From Thermococcus bergensis (GTDB taxonomy: Archaea > Methanobacteriota_B > Thermococci > Thermococcales > Thermococcaceae), in the NCBI RefSeq assembly GCF_020386975.1, contig NZ_JABFNK010000005.1, forward strand, positions 868,001 through 932,000: DNA of 64,000 nucleotides, written 5' to 3'. The notes beneath the pieces were generated by a model. The model worked only from the letters and a program-made list of their open reading frames with translations, had not been told where the DNA came from and did not search any database. Made by a program: the position numbers and the translations under genes. This document shows positions 31,074 to 40,286 of the stretch, piece by piece; the stretch's first letter is position 1, and each line of letters begins with the position of its first letter.

Positions 31074-32208
31074 AGTATTGGTGCTTGCCATCGATAGAGA
31101 TGATGATTTTGGAAAAAAAGCTGGGGTTAGGGGACCTGTTATTGGAAGGGATGCATGCATAGATGCCGCTCTGAAACTTAGCCTTGCCGATCCTGAAGAC
31201 AGCGATGCCAACGTTTTATATGCTGCGGTAAAATTATACGACGAGCTCAAAGAGAGGGGAGAATTTGAGGATGTTGAGGTGGCCCTTATCACGGGGCATC
31301 CCGATGTGGGAATTAAGAGTGACTTAGAACTGCAGAGACAGCTGGAAGAGGTTCTTAAGCGTTTTCCCGCAGATGGAGTTATACCGGTTACAGATGGGGC
31401 AGAAGATGAGCAGATATTTCCCATGATAACTTCAAGGCTCCCGATAATAAGCACACGGAGAGTCGTTGTCAAGCAAAGCGAGGGCATTGAGACAACGTAT
31501 TATATCCTGTATCGTTATCTAAAGGAGATTTTGAGTGATCCGGAGGCGGCAAAGATTTTCTTCGGGCTTCCTGGAATGATATTGCTCATCTATGGCGTTG
31601 CTAAGTTGCTTTCTATAAAATACCCACAGAGTGTTACAATAATTTCCTCGACCGTTACGGGGTTAATCCTTTTCATAGTAGGTGGGTATTTCTTTGCAAA
31701 GGCTTTCCGGATAAAAGAAATCTTAGGACATTCTCTGACCAAAGGGTTTATACAGCTTATTTCCACCATAGCAGCGCTTTTTGTACTCTTTGCTGGAGCG
31801 GTAAATGCTTATCTTAACCTTGAGAGCATAGCACTTCAGTTAACCGGCAGATACCCAGGAACGGAACTCTTGGGGGTGGTTATATTTCTAAATGCTATAA
31901 GCACACCATTTGTCATTGCACTGGGCGTTTTAATGACAGGTAAGATTGTTCATTCTTACCTGAGAAAGGATTACCATATTTGGTATTACATAAGCGGCAT
32001 TTTGCTGTTGCCGGCATTGTGGATAACAATTGACGTTACTACACTCTATGCCCTCTCAATAGTATCCTTCTATTCAATCGAATTCCTGAAGAAAGGACTC
32101 ATAGCGATTGCTGACATAGCCGTCGCAACCCTTGTTGGAATGTATCTAAGAGATAAAGTAAGAGGATGGGAGAAAATTGAAACTGAAAGAAGCACTTCAG
32201 GAATATGA
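31069..32208 (+). CDS. DUF373-family membrane protein (possible ATT start)
   Basis: A membrane protein of about 379 residues. The N-terminal soluble domain ([50 protein letters not shown]) is typical of DUF373, followed from about residue 170 by six or more hydrophobic segments. Homologues begin with Met at the residue encoded here by ATT (31069), which has GGGGGG six nt upstream. The alternatives are TTG at 31045 or 31078. It overlaps the stop of the preceding gene and is overlapped by the next one. Confidence 0.8.
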   Translation: MKVLVLAIDRDDDFGKKAGVRGPVIGRDACIDAALKLSLADPEDSDANVLYAAVKLYDELKERGEFEDVEVALITGHPDVGIKSDLELQRQLEEVLKRFPADGVIPVTDGAEDEQIFPMITSRLPIISTRRVVVKQSEGIETTYYILYRYLKEILSDPEAAKIFFGLPGMILLIYGVAKLLSIKYPQSVTIISSTVTGLILFIVGGYFFAKAFRIKEILGHSLTKGFIQLISTIAALFVLFAGAVNAYLNLESIALQLTGRYPGTELLGVVIFLNAISTPFVIALGVLMTGKIVHSYLRKDYHIWYYISGILLLPALWITIDVTTLYALSIVSFYSIEFLKKGLIAIADIAVATLVGMYLRDKVRGWEKIETERSTSGI

Positions 32209-33241
32209 AAAAAGAAAAGAAGCCATCATGAAACAGAGAGAGGGAATATCAAAAAAATATACGGAAAGCTCTAAGGAGATAGTCTCAAAAATCCTCAGAA
32301 CTCTTGAGAATCTTGAACAAAAGGAGTTACCCAAAAAGATTGACCCTCAGCTGGCAAGGATTGTGGGGGTCGAGAGGGAAAGATACACAACCGCGCTCAG
32401 GAATATGGTGAGAAAGATAGAAAGCATTGAAGACATCGAGAAGGTATTGCCTGAGATTTCCAAGCTCCATGTTGCTCACGGCAGACATTTGCTCCTTGTC
32501 TTTGAGAAGGAAGTTTATGAGATAAACACCCTCTTAAAGGTTCTATCTGATGAATATTCCTCGTACATCAAGGAGATAAACAAAATTGGTATTGAAGACG
32601 TCGAGACCGAAAAACTGCTAAAAGAACTGGAAGGCCTCAAGAATCTCATAAAAGAGGAAGAGCGTTCAAAAGAAGAACTCACAGAACAGTTGAAAAAGCT
32701 CCAGGAACAGATTACGGAACTGGAAAATAAACTGGAGTTTAAAGCTTTCAGAGAAGCTGAAGAAGAGCTTAAGGGAGAGATATCGCAAAAAGAAATTGCC
32801 ATCCGTTCTAAGATTTCCAAGCTTCAGAAGCCAATAAAAAGAATGAGGATGCCAGACGCCACTGCGAGGAAATTTTTGGAGGATTCCGCCTATGCTATCC
32901 ATCATCCCGAGGAGTTTCTCAAGCTACTCGATAGAATTGAGGACAAGCTCGATAAAAAGTATAAGAAAACTGTGGAGTGGGCCAGAACAAGTTTGCTAAG
33001 GGAATCTCAAGAACTTGCCTTAATGAAAGAAAAATTGGCAAAAATCGAGGAGGAGCTCTCAGCCTTTGTAAATGAGGAAGACTCCAAAAAACGAGAAATA
33101 ATGGAGCTAAAGAGAAAACTTAAGGAGAAGGAGGAGAAATTGAAATTACTCAAGAAACAGATGCAGGAGCTGGAAGAAGAGCTTAGAAAAAGCATCTCAA
33201 AACTTGAGCATATTCTTGGAGAAAAAATCGAAATGAGTTAA
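32177..33241 (+). CDS. Long coiled-coil protein
   Basis: A 354-residue protein dominated by heptad-like K/E/L runs (residues 1-60, 140-200 and 275-345), so probably an elongated coiled-coil dimer. No membrane segment or enzyme motif is visible. The TTG start at 32177 has GGATGGGAG upstream and lies 32 nt inside the end of the DUF373 gene, which indicates translational coupling. Such an arrangement suggests a cytoplasmic scaffold for the membrane protein, which is inference. Confidence 0.75.
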   Translation: MKLKEALQEYEKRKEAIMKQREGISKKYTESSKEIVSKILRTLENLEQKELPKKIDPQLARIVGVERERYTTALRNMVRKIESIEDIEKVLPEISKLHVAHGRHLLLVFEKEVYEINTLLKVLSDEYSSYIKEINKIGIEDVETEKLLKELEGLKNLIKEEERSKEELTEQLKKLQEQITELENKLEFKAFREAEEELKGEISQKEIAIRSKISKLQKPIKRMRMPDATARKFLEDSAYAIHHPEEFLKLLDRIEDKLDKKYKKTVEWARTSLLRESQELALMKEKLAKIEEELSAFVNEEDSKKREIMELKRKLKEKEEKLKLLKKQMQELEEELRKSISKLEHILGEKIEMS

Positions 33242-33280
33242 AGTTTTTATATTTTTAGGATTACCTAATTTTGGGTGGTG

Positions 33281-34125
33281 GAAGTGATAAAGATTGACAG
33301 GCTGAGGTTTGGAACAGCCGGAATACCTCTTTCAACTCCAAAACCCTCAACGCTCACAGGCATAGAGCAGGTCAGAAAGCTCGGCTTGGATGCAATGGAA
33401 CTTGAGTTTGTGAGAGGAGTTAATATCACCCCAGAACTTGCTAAAAAAATAAAATACGTTGCCCGAAAGAACGATGTTCTTCTCACGGCACATGCGCCCT
33501 ATTACATAAACCTAAACGCAGCAGAGAAGGCGAAAGTAGAAGCGAGCAAGAAGAGGATAATCCAGAGTGCAGAGCGTTTGCATGATGCCGGGGGCTGGAG
33601 TGTGGTCTTCCACGCAGGTTACTATTTAAAACAAGACCCTTCAAAGGTCTACGAGAAAATTAAGAATGAAAGGATATTGTGAAAGTCCTGCAGGACAAGG
33701 GAATAGACGTGTGGATAAGGCCAGAGCTCACTGGAAAGCCAACACAATTTGGAAACCTTAAGGAGCTAATAAAGCTGAGCCAGGATGTTGAACAAGTTTT
33801 ACCTGCTATAGATTTTGCCCACTGCCACGCGAGACACAATGGAAAGTACAACAGCATTGAAGAGTGGAGGGAGATGCTATCTTTGATTGAAAAGGAACTC
33901 GGCAGGGAGGCTTTGGACAACATGCACATTCATATAAGCGGAATACACTACTCCGAAAAGGGCGAGAAGAACCACTTGAACCTGCAGGAAAGCGATTTGA
34001 AGTGGGAGGATTTGCTGAGAGTTTTGAAGGAATTTAGGGTCAAAGGGGTCGTTATAAGCGAGAGCCCCAACATAGAAGGTGATGCCCTGCTGATGAAGAA
34101 AAAATATGAAGAAATCAGACTCTAG
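33281..34125 (+). pseudogene. Endonuclease IV-like TIM-barrel protein, single-base frameshift
   Basis: Frame 1 (GTG at 33281, IKIDRLRFGTAGIPLSTPKP) and frame 2 (from 33679, VKVLQDKGIDVWIRPE) are the two halves of one AP-endonuclease IV-like protein. Metal-ligand strings are in both: TAHAPYYINL, FHAGYY (frame 1), PELTGKPTQFG, DFAHCHARHNG and HIHISGIHYS (frame 2). One base is missing between about 33663 and 33672; GAAAGG read as GAAAAGG restores KNEKDIVKVLQD and a 281-residue protein. Either a real inactivating deletion or a sequencing undercall of an A-run. Confidence 0.85.
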
Positions 34126-35311
34126 AGAGGAGATTCACAAGGGAGGTTAAAAATGCCTCCACATCCTCCATTTCGTTGTATAGGTGAGGAGAAGCCCGTA
34201 TACCAAAGTGTCCTAAAACTCCTCTGTGGCTGACCTTTATTCCCTCAGCAATCATCTGCTGGTAAATTTCTTCTTCTTTCTCATAGCTTAAGCCGGTTTT
34301 TATTGTGACTATTGCCGAGTTCTCCCAATTTTCGTTGCCAATAATCTCTAGCCCTAAGCTCAGGGCTTCATCCCTGATTTTTCCTGCGAGCTTGGTGTTG
34401 TGCCTCTCGATTTTTTCAATGCCCACATTGTTTATCAGCTCCAGGGCACCCCATAGGGCTGCCGCCAGGAGGTAAGGTGGGCCACTGCCAAAATCGAGTC
34501 TTCTCGCATCTTCTCTTAGCTCGAATTCTCCCCAGGGGTTCTTTTCCGGCAAACCCCACCATGATGACCATTCTCCTATCGGGGGCTTCATGTTTAACAG
34601 TCCGGATAGTGGCGAGGCCTCTTCGATGAGCTCATTGGAGATATACATAACTCCGGAACCAACGGAGGGGTTGAGCAGCCATTTCTCTCCCCCTGCAACA
34701 AAGGCATCAACCCCCTCTTTTTCAGGATAGAGAGTTAAGCTGCCTGCATGCTGAACAGCATCCACTATAAGCCATGCACCATGCTCGTGGGCAACTTTGG
34801 AGATTTCTTTTATGTCCATCCTTTGGCCCGAGATCCACTGGACACTGCTTCCGATCACTGCAAAGGTGTTATCATCCACAGCTTTCTCAACGTCTTCAAT
34901 GAAGTACCATCCATCTCTGTTTTTGACGATCCTAAGCTCCAGACCGTGCTTTTTCGCATAGCTCTTAAGGAGACAGGCGAGTGAGGGAAATTCCATATCA
35001 AAGGAGACGATGTTCATACCCTTTCTCGGCTCCAGCGATGAGAGCAATCTCCTTAGTCCTTCAGTTGTCTGGACTGAGAGAGTTAAATTCTCTTTGCTGG
35101 TATGAAACAGCTTTGCGCCCTCTTTGAGTACTTTCTCCATGATTTCTTTGTCAAGAAAGTCAACTGAATCAACGCCTTCCTTAAAATCCACCAGATAGAC
35201 CAGAAAGTCCATAGTTCTTTTAAGGGCAGTCAACGGCAAAAATCCAGCACTTGCCGTGTTCAGGTAAACCTTAAAATTCTTTAATCCGGGGAAGAGATGT
35301 TTAAGGTTCAT
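34115..35311 (-). CDS. Class V aminotransferase (PLP enzyme)
   Basis: A 398-residue class V PLP enzyme related to cysteine desulfurases and isopenicillin-N-epimerase-like proteins. The PLP lysine is in FVAGGEKWLLNPS; the cofactor Asp/His pair is in WLIVDAVQHAGSL. The usual catalytic Cys loop of SufS is not evident, so it may be a cysteine lyase or an unassigned aminotransferase. The start follows GGTGGAAAC at 35311. It lies 9 nt after the P1 peptidase stop and overlaps the convergent frame-shifted gene by 11 nt. Confidence 0.85.
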   Translation of the reverse strand: MNLKHLFPGLKNFKVYLNTASAGFLPLTALKRTMDFLVYLVDFKEGVDSVDFLDKEIMEKVLKEGAKLFHTSKENLTLSVQTTEGLRRLLSSLEPRKGMNIVSFDMEFPSLACLLKSYAKKHGLELRIVKNRDGWYFIEDVEKAVDDNTFAVIGSSVQWISGQRMDIKEISKVAHEHGAWLIVDAVQHAGSLTLYPEKEGVDAFVAGGEKWLLNPSVGSGVMYISNELIEEASPLSGLLNMKPPIGEWSSWWGLPEKNPWGEFELREDARRLDFGSGPPYLLAAALWGALELINNVGIEKIERHNTKLAGKIRDEALSLGLEIIGNENWENSAIVTIKTGLSYEKEEEIYQQMIAEGIKVSHRGVLGHFGIRASPHLYNEMEDVEAFLTSLVNLLSRV

Positions 35312-35320
35312 GTTTCCACC

Positions 35321-36409
35321 TCAGCTCTTGTATAATCTCCCATATTTTTCCATTATCTTTATGAGCTCATCTCTGGGAAGAGCGTAGCGAATGTGATTGT
35401 CCCTTCCACTCATTGTCTTTGCTTGGAGGAGAGAGTTAATTATCGCTTCCTCGACGGCTTCAGCCGTAGCCTTAAAAAGAGGCGATAAGGTGTCATCTGG
35501 CAGCGCTTCTATGGTCAGCGGCTCTTTTTGGTAGTGTTTTATCCTCTGCGCAGTTGAAAAGGCAAAAACTATGTCACCACTTCCATTGTATGCATAACCT
35601 CCGGTTCTCGCCAGTCCCACGGCACCCCTCTTGGCGACCCTGTACAGCTGTCTTGAAGTTAGGGGAGCATCGGTCGCAACAACCATTATTATGCTTCCCT
35701 TCCCTTCTCCCCCTTTTCCGGGCCAGCCCTTCAGCTCCAGCCCTACGGGAACTCCGGCTATCGTTAGGTCTTCCCTTTTACCAAAATTACTCAAAACCAA
35801 AGCTCCAACGGTGTACTTTCTGCCCTCAATATCCACAACTCTGGAGGAAGAACCAATCCCGCCTTTGAATTCAAAGGCACTCATCCCAGTTCCAGCACCA
35901 ACAGCACCTTCCTCGAAGTCTTCTTTTGCGTTTTTAATTGCTTCAAGCACGTGCTCTCTTTTAACGTGCTTTCCCCTGATGTCATTGAGGTAAGAGTCGT
36001 TGCATTCCATAACTACTGGATTAACAGAACCGGTGGTCACTCCTATGTCCTCATTTTGCTCAAGCATGTAATCGATAAGGGCATCAGCGGCAGTGCCAAT
36101 GCTCAGAGTGTTGGTTAGTATTATCGGTGTCTCAAGGGTTCCAAGCTCTTGAACCTGAATAAGGCCAACTGGCTTAGCATAACCGTTCATAACGAAGGCA
36201 TTCGCCAGAAGCTTCTCCTTGTAGATGTTTCCATCGTGAGGGATTATAGCAGTTACTCCCGTTCTTACAGGGCCTTTACCGGGAACTAGTTTCCCTTCAC
36301 CCTGAATCAGCGTTACATGGCCGACTTTGACACCTTTAACGTCGCTTATCGAGTTTCTCCTGCCGTGTTCAAAAACTCCAATCCTAATACCAAGTTCGGG
36401 GGCTTTCAT
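35321..36409 (-). CDS. P1/DmpA-family aminopeptidase
   Basis: A 362-residue P1 (DmpA) family peptidase. The Ntn-type self-cleavage and nucleophile site is at GGIGSSSR. Other family strings are GVTAIIPHDGNIY, GAGTGMSAFEFKGG and ATDAPLTSRQLYRVAKRGAV. I use the ATG at 36409 (MKAPELGIRIGVFEHG); an upstream in-frame ATG has no site. These enzymes remove N-terminal residues from peptides or peptide amides. It is the first gene of a two-gene operon with the class V aminotransferase. Confidence 0.9.
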   Translation of the reverse strand: MKAPELGIRIGVFEHGRRNSISDVKGVKVGHVTLIQGEGKLVPGKGPVRTGVTAIIPHDGNIYKEKLLANAFVMNGYAKPVGLIQVQELGTLETPIILTNTLSIGTAADALIDYMLEQNEDIGVTTGSVNPVVMECNDSYLNDIRGKHVKREHVLEAIKNAKEDFEEGAVGAGTGMSAFEFKGGIGSSSRVVDIEGRKYTVGALVLSNFGKREDLTIAGVPVGLELKGWPGKGGEGKGSIIMVVATDAPLTSRQLYRVAKRGAVGLARTGGYAYNGSGDIVFAFSTAQRIKHYQKEPLTIEALPDDTLSPLFKATAEAVEEAIINSLLQAKTMSGRDNHIRYALPRDELIKIMEKYGRLYKS

Positions 36410-36497
36410 GCAATCACCAAAAAGAATCACACTCAAACAATAAAAGCTCTTTCGCAATTGATAAATACTTCAGTGCCAAGTTTTTTGGTGGGTAAAC

Positions 36498-37028
36498 ATG
36501 GCTGACTGGAAAGAGAAACTCGGCCTGGTGCACATATACACAGGAAATGGAAAAGGAAAGACCACTGCGGCCTTAGGATTGGCCTTGAGGATGCTCGGCA
36601 ACGGAGGAAAAGTAATAATGATACAGTTTTTGAAATCTGCCGATGTTTATGGGGAGCAGAAAAAAGCCCCGGAATGTGGAATTGTCGTTGAGTCCTATGG
36701 TTTGCCGAAGTTTGTCCACGGAAAGCCTGAGCCGGAAGATATTGAAGCCGCAAAGAAGGCCTTAAAAAGGGCTGGGGAAGTCGTTAAAAGCGGCGAATGG
36801 GATCTCGTAATTCTGGACGAGATATGTGTGGCTCTGGGATTTGGAATGATAACATTCGACGAAGTTAAGGAGCTCATAAAAGAAAAAGCCCCAAACACTG
36901 AGCTAGTTTTAACAGGCAGATACTGCCCGGAAGAGCTTTACGAATTAGCGGACTATGTGACGGAAATGAGGGAAATAAAGCATCCCTATGCTAAAGGAGT
37001 GGTTGCTAGAAAGGGTGTAGAGTATTAA
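36498..37028 (+). CDS. cobO: ATP:cob(I)alamin adenosyltransferase
   Basis: A 176-residue CobO/BtuR-type adenosyltransferase with P-loop YTGNGKGKTTAALGLALR at residues 15-32 and VILDEICVAL (Walker B-like). It converts cob(I)alamin to adenosylcobalamin, needed by enzymes such as class II ribonucleotide reductase. The ATG follows GGTGGGTAAAC. The next gene begins 90 nt downstream with its own site. Confidence 0.92.
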   Translation: MADWKEKLGLVHIYTGNGKGKTTAALGLALRMLGNGGKVIMIQFLKSADVYGEQKKAPECGIVVESYGLPKFVHGKPEPEDIEAAKKALKRAGEVVKSGEWDLVILDEICVALGFGMITFDEVKELIKEKAPNTELVLTGRYCPEELYELADYVTEMREIKHPYAKGVVARKGVEY

Positions 37029-37118
37029 AAACTACCGAAAAGGTTTTAATAACAAATGTGCAATATATGCGTGAAAGAATTTAGTTACGAATTCTTACTT
37101 AAATCGGAGGTGGTGGAA

Positions 37119-37373
37119 ATGAGCGAGGAGATGATTCAGCAGATTATCCAGGTTCTAAAGGAGCAAGTTATTCAGGATACAATCGTCCCAAGAAATATTA
37201 GGAGAGCCGCTGAACAGGCAATTGAAGCCCTAATGGACACTAGCAAAGACCCAAGTGTGAGAGCTGCGGATGCTATCGCTATTCTTGAGGAGATTAGCGA
37301 GGATCCAAACATGCCAATGCACACAAGAACTATAATCTGGGAAGTTTTGGGTGCTTTAGAGCAGATTAAGTGA
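37119..37373 (+). CDS. UPF0147-family protein
   Basis: An 84-residue helical protein of the UPF0147 family (MSEEMIQQIIQVLKEQVIQD; PRNIRRAAEQAIEALMD). No function is known. The ATG at 37119 follows GGAGGTGGTGGAA. It is convergent with the aldolase gene with one base between the stop codons. Confidence 0.85.
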   Translation: MSEEMIQQIIQVLKEQVIQDTIVPRNIRRAAEQAIEALMDTSKDPSVRAADAIAILEEISEDPNMPMHTRTIIWEVLGALEQIK

Positions 37374-37374
37374 T

Positions 37375-37938
37375 TTATCTGCCTTTTTCTTTTAGATACC
37401 ATAATTTTGCGCTTTCCTCTACTAATTCTGCCTTGTAGTAGGCTTCCCTTAAGCTTCTCCCCACTGTTACTATTCCATGATTTTGAAGGATAACCGCGTC
37501 GTAGTGTTCCAAGTGTTTTGCGGTTTCTTCGGCCAATTCCCAGCTTCCAGCCGGTTTAAACTCAGCTATGGGAATCTTTTTTAGATATATTTCCGCTTCG
37601 GGGGTTATTATTGGCAGCTCTTCATTAAGTAGTGTGGATGCAACTATCGAGTATGGAGGATGCAGGTGGACTATGGCTTTTACATCTTTTCTTCGCTTGT
37701 AGACTTCAACGTGGAGCTTCCATTCTGAAGATGGCCTTATAGAGCTTAGAACATTCCCTTCAAGGTCAATGACGGCTATCTGCCCGTGTGTGAGCTCATC
37801 CATGACGGAGCCAGTTCCCTTTATGAAAACCTTTCCGTTGAAAAGAACGCTTAAATTCCCTCCAAATGCGGCCGTTAACCCTCTTTCGTGGGCGAGTCTT
37901 GAATATCTGATAAGCATCTCCTTGACAACTCTGCTCAT
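37375..37938 (-). CDS. Class II aldolase (fuculose-phosphate aldolase-like)
   Basis: A 187-residue class II aldolase/adducin domain protein. Metal-binding histidines are in AIVHLHPPYS (HxH) and VILQNHGIV; the catalytic acidic residue is in TPEAEIYL. The phosphate-binding N-terminal glycine motif AFGGNLSV is present. The substrate could be fuculose- or ribulose-type sugar phosphates. It overlaps the upstream zinc-ribbon gene by 4 nt (ATGA). Confidence 0.85.
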   Translation of the reverse strand: MSRVVKEMLIRYSRLAHERGLTAAFGGNLSVLFNGKVFIKGTGSVMDELTHGQIAVIDLEGNVLSSIRPSSEWKLHVEVYKRRKDVKAIVHLHPPYSIVASTLLNEELPIITPEAEIYLKKIPIAEFKPAGSWELAEETAKHLEHYDAVILQNHGIVTVGRSLREAYYKAELVEESAKLWYLKEKGR

Positions 37939-38519
37939 TTTTTCACCACCTTTATCCCAAAACCACAGGAGTTGCAGTAGGCAATATCTTTCTGCCAGAC
38001 GAGTTCTTCAGCCCCGCATATGGGGCAGACCTCAAGCTTGCCGCTTTCTTTCCATGCATCGTAGGTTTTTCCGCTTATCACAAGAACGATATCGTCCTTG
38101 TCCTTCTCAAAGTGTCCCAAAACAGGGGTGCTCTTTAGTTCAAAACTCTCTGCATCTATTATAACCGGCTCTATGCCAATGTTTCCTTCAAATTCAAGCT
38201 CGTTAGCTGGCACTATCTCAACTACGTATGCGTTAAGGGTTCTGTCGTGATACACCATAAGCTCCAGGGCATCGCTTAGGTCTCCAGAAGAAGAGATTAT
38301 ATCCACTGTTATATATCTGGCAGAAGGAATCACGAGAGCGAGAACGTACTTGGAGCGGAATAAAGCGAGTCCTTTTCCCAGACACATCTCTTCAAGACCG
38401 AGAGAGGCCAATATTTTTCGGATGGTCTCTCCGTCTGGCAGTTTCTTTTCCTGCAGTATTTGATCTTTAATTTTTTCCGCAAGAGGCATTGCGAGCATTA
38501 TTGGTTCGTAGATTATCAT
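37935..38519 (-). CDS. Conserved protein with C-terminal zinc ribbon
   Basis: A 194-residue protein of unknown family. The last 40 residues form a zinc ribbon (CPICGAEELVW ... CNSCGFGI). The N-terminal 150 residues look alpha/beta (ALVIPSARYITVDIISS). The ATG at 38519 is preferred over an ATG four codons upstream because GGTGAGGGCA precedes it. It is coupled to the aldolase gene by a 4-nt overlap. IS copy 2 lies about 120 bp upstream of its start, in the putative promoter-proximal region. Confidence 0.65.
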   Translation of the reverse strand: MIIYEPIMLAMPLAEKIKDQILQEKKLPDGETIRKILASLGLEEMCLGKGLALFRSKYVLALVIPSARYITVDIISSSGDLSDALELMVYHDRTLNAYVVEIVPANELEFEGNIGIEPVIIDAESFELKSTPVLGHFEKDKDDIVLVISGKTYDAWKESGKLEVCPICGAEELVWQKDIAYCNSCGFGIKVVKK

Positions 38520-38639
38520 TGCCCTCACCACAGAAAAGTAGCAACTTGGGCTTTTAGGGTTTGCTATGAACGGAGTGTGTAAATTGCAAAGTGGAGTAAA
38601 GATCTCATGTGTGGCTTTTATAGTCCTTACTCCTGAAAT

Positions 38640-39508
38640 GGGCGTGTTTATAGTAACCTTTATTAGGGTTTTTGCCGAATTCTTTCAGGTGGTTGCCGTG
38701 ATCCCCAGATGGGATCACAGACTCAAAGACCCTGAAAGCGTGGCATTCACAATTCTTGACGTTTTAGCAGACTTCGAATCAGAAGGAAAGCTGAAGAACC
38801 TGCCAAAATCCAAAAAATTTCCAGTAAAAACAATACTGGCAATACTCCTCTTTAAACAATACTACAACCTACCCCTCAGAGACGCCCAGCACTACGGCAG
38901 AAAATTCTTCGGAGCAAACATTCACTACTCAACCCTCCACAACTGGGAGAAAAAGCTGAACCTCGAAGAACTGACAAACCACCTCCTGAAAAAACTCCAG
39001 AAATTACCCTACGCCAGCACTCAAGCAGACTCAACCATTATCACAAATAAAAAAAGGGCAGGATAGAAGTTCAGGCAATAACGAGAATCCTGCCGGGTTT
39101 ACTGTATCCGGTTGCTGTGAGGATCACAACTTCTGAGAACGAGCTGATTGAACTCCTGCCGGAGGGTTCTGGGAATTTTTATGCTGATGGGGCTTATGAT
39201 TCAAAGAAAGTTCTGAACACTGTGGTGGAAAAGGGTTATCGGCCGATTGTTAAGAAAACTAAGAACCCTCCAGGTGGTTTTGGTAGTAAGAGGAGAGATA
39301 GAGTGTTTTCTGAAGAAGAGTACAGGCATAGGAATCCTCATGAGGGGTTCTGGGGTGCGTTTACAACGTGGTTTGGCAGTAGGATCCCCTGTTTTCTGAA
39401 AAAGACTACTGTAACCCGAATCCTGCTTGGGGTAATGTGTTATGGTCTGAAAATCCTCCTCAGAGTCAAATACTGTTTAAATAACAGGGGGTGAAACTAA
39501 ACACGCCC
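38640..39508 (+). mobile_element. IS4-like insertion sequence, copy 2
   Basis: An 869-bp copy of the element at 1840, with the same 11-bp terminal repeats. It is flanked by the 10-bp direct repeat CTCCTGAAAT (38630-38639 and 39509-39518). It is the most diverged of the four copies (several changes in both orfs, for example ELLPEGSG and KNPPGGFG). It lies in an intergenic site between the zinc-ribbon gene and a small membrane protein. Confidence 0.95.
38644..39494 (+). CDS. IS4-like DDE transposase, copy 2 (two frames, -1 shift)
   Basis: orfA ends at 39066 and orfB continues in the -1 frame to 39494, meeting at A7 (39049-39055) followed by GGG. In spite of point changes elsewhere the A7 run is intact, which argues against random decay. 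The candidate DDE residues are all kept ([20 protein letters not shown]). A longer open frame begins upstream at 38566, outside the element, and is not thought to be a real start. Confidence 0.85.
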
Positions 39509-39648
39509 CTCCTGAAATCAATCCAATACATCATTTAGCGAAAAAAGCAAGCTGATGGGTGGTATCCAAGGACTGTTAATAAATTATAAATTCTCACAAT
39601 ACGAAAAAATTTTAATATTTTATTGCGTATTTCTCTTGGTGGTTTTTG

Positions 39649-39879
39649 ATGCCTGAGGAGGTTAGTGAAAAGGTTGTTAGTAAGCAAGAAGAGACGGAGA
39701 GGTTCGGGGAAAGTCCCAAGAAAGGTGTATCAATTACAGAGAAAACGGGGCTGACTTTTAAGGACGGTTTTAAATTTGGTCTTGGATTTTTTACAGCAGG
39801 GCTGGTATTTTACATAATCATGCTCGGTATCACCATGGTGATACTGACCATATTTTGGGCAAAGGCAATGGGAGTCTGA
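39649..39879 (+). CDS. Small single-pass membrane protein
   Basis: A 76-residue protein from the ATG at 39649 (GGTGGTTTTTG upstream). Residues 1-40 are charged and soluble (PEEVSEKVVSKQEETERFG), and residues 45-72 form one long hydrophobic segment (GLGFFTAGLVFYIIMLGITM), so it is probably tail-anchored. A TATA-like TTTTAATATTT lies at about 39609. No family is recognised. Confidence 0.65.
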   Translation: MPEEVSEKVVSKQEETERFGESPKKGVSITEKTGLTFKDGFKFGLGFFTAGLVFYIIMLGITMVILTIFWAKAMGV

Positions 39880-40040
39880 GGTTTCAATAGTTTCACAACA
39901 TGCTTGTTTGAACCCCCTAGATGTTACTGCTGATCGGAACTCCTCAAAAATGGGGACAGAAAATAACACCCATTAAAGAGATGTAACAAGGTATCAATAA
40001 TCTCGGTTTTCCTTTCAGAAGTGGCTTAGAGAATTAGCGA

Positions 40041-40128
40041 TGGTGCGGGGGCGGGGATTTGAACCCCGGAACCCCTACGGGAGTGGATCTTGAGTCCACC
40101 GCCTTTGACCAGGCTCGGCAACCCCCGC
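40041..40128 (-). tRNA. tRNA-Leu (CAA)
   Basis: The minus strand folds to a full cloverleaf: acceptor GCGGGGG/CCCCCGC, anticodon loop CTCAAGA (anticodon CAA), a long variable arm (CTCCCGTAGGGG, class II tRNA) and TTCAAAT in the T loop. CCA is encoded (40041-40043). There is no intron. A TATA-like TTTTTAAAAC is about 40 nt upstream (around 40165-40174). Confidence 0.95.
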
Positions 40129-40227
40129 GCGTGGGGCTTCATTTCTCTATACACCAACTCAGTTTTAAAAATCTTGTGGTCTCAAATCTTGATTATAACC
40201 TCCATCACCTGATGTCTCACAAGAGTT

Positions 40228-40272
40228 ACAAGTTATAACTTACAAGTGATAAGTTATAAGTTTAGAAGTTTA
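40228..40272. repeat. AT-rich tandem/palindromic repeat AAGTTATAAnTT
   Basis: Two 14-bp units, ACAAGTTATAACTT (40228-40241) and ACAAGTGATAAGTT (40242-40255, 12 of 14 the same), are followed by a partial third (ATAAGTTTAGAAGTTTAG). The first contains the palindrome AAGTTATAACTT. It lies between the 3' end of rpiA and the tRNA-Leu promoter. Function unknown. Confidence 0.6.
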
Positions 40273-40286
40273 GGGATAAAAAAGCA

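Noticed and set aside
39881-39914. Sequence starting GTTTCAATAG resembling a Thermococcales CRISPR repeat
   Set aside because: It occurs once, is not followed by a second repeat after a 35-40 bp spacer, and its 3' half does not match the usual repeat.
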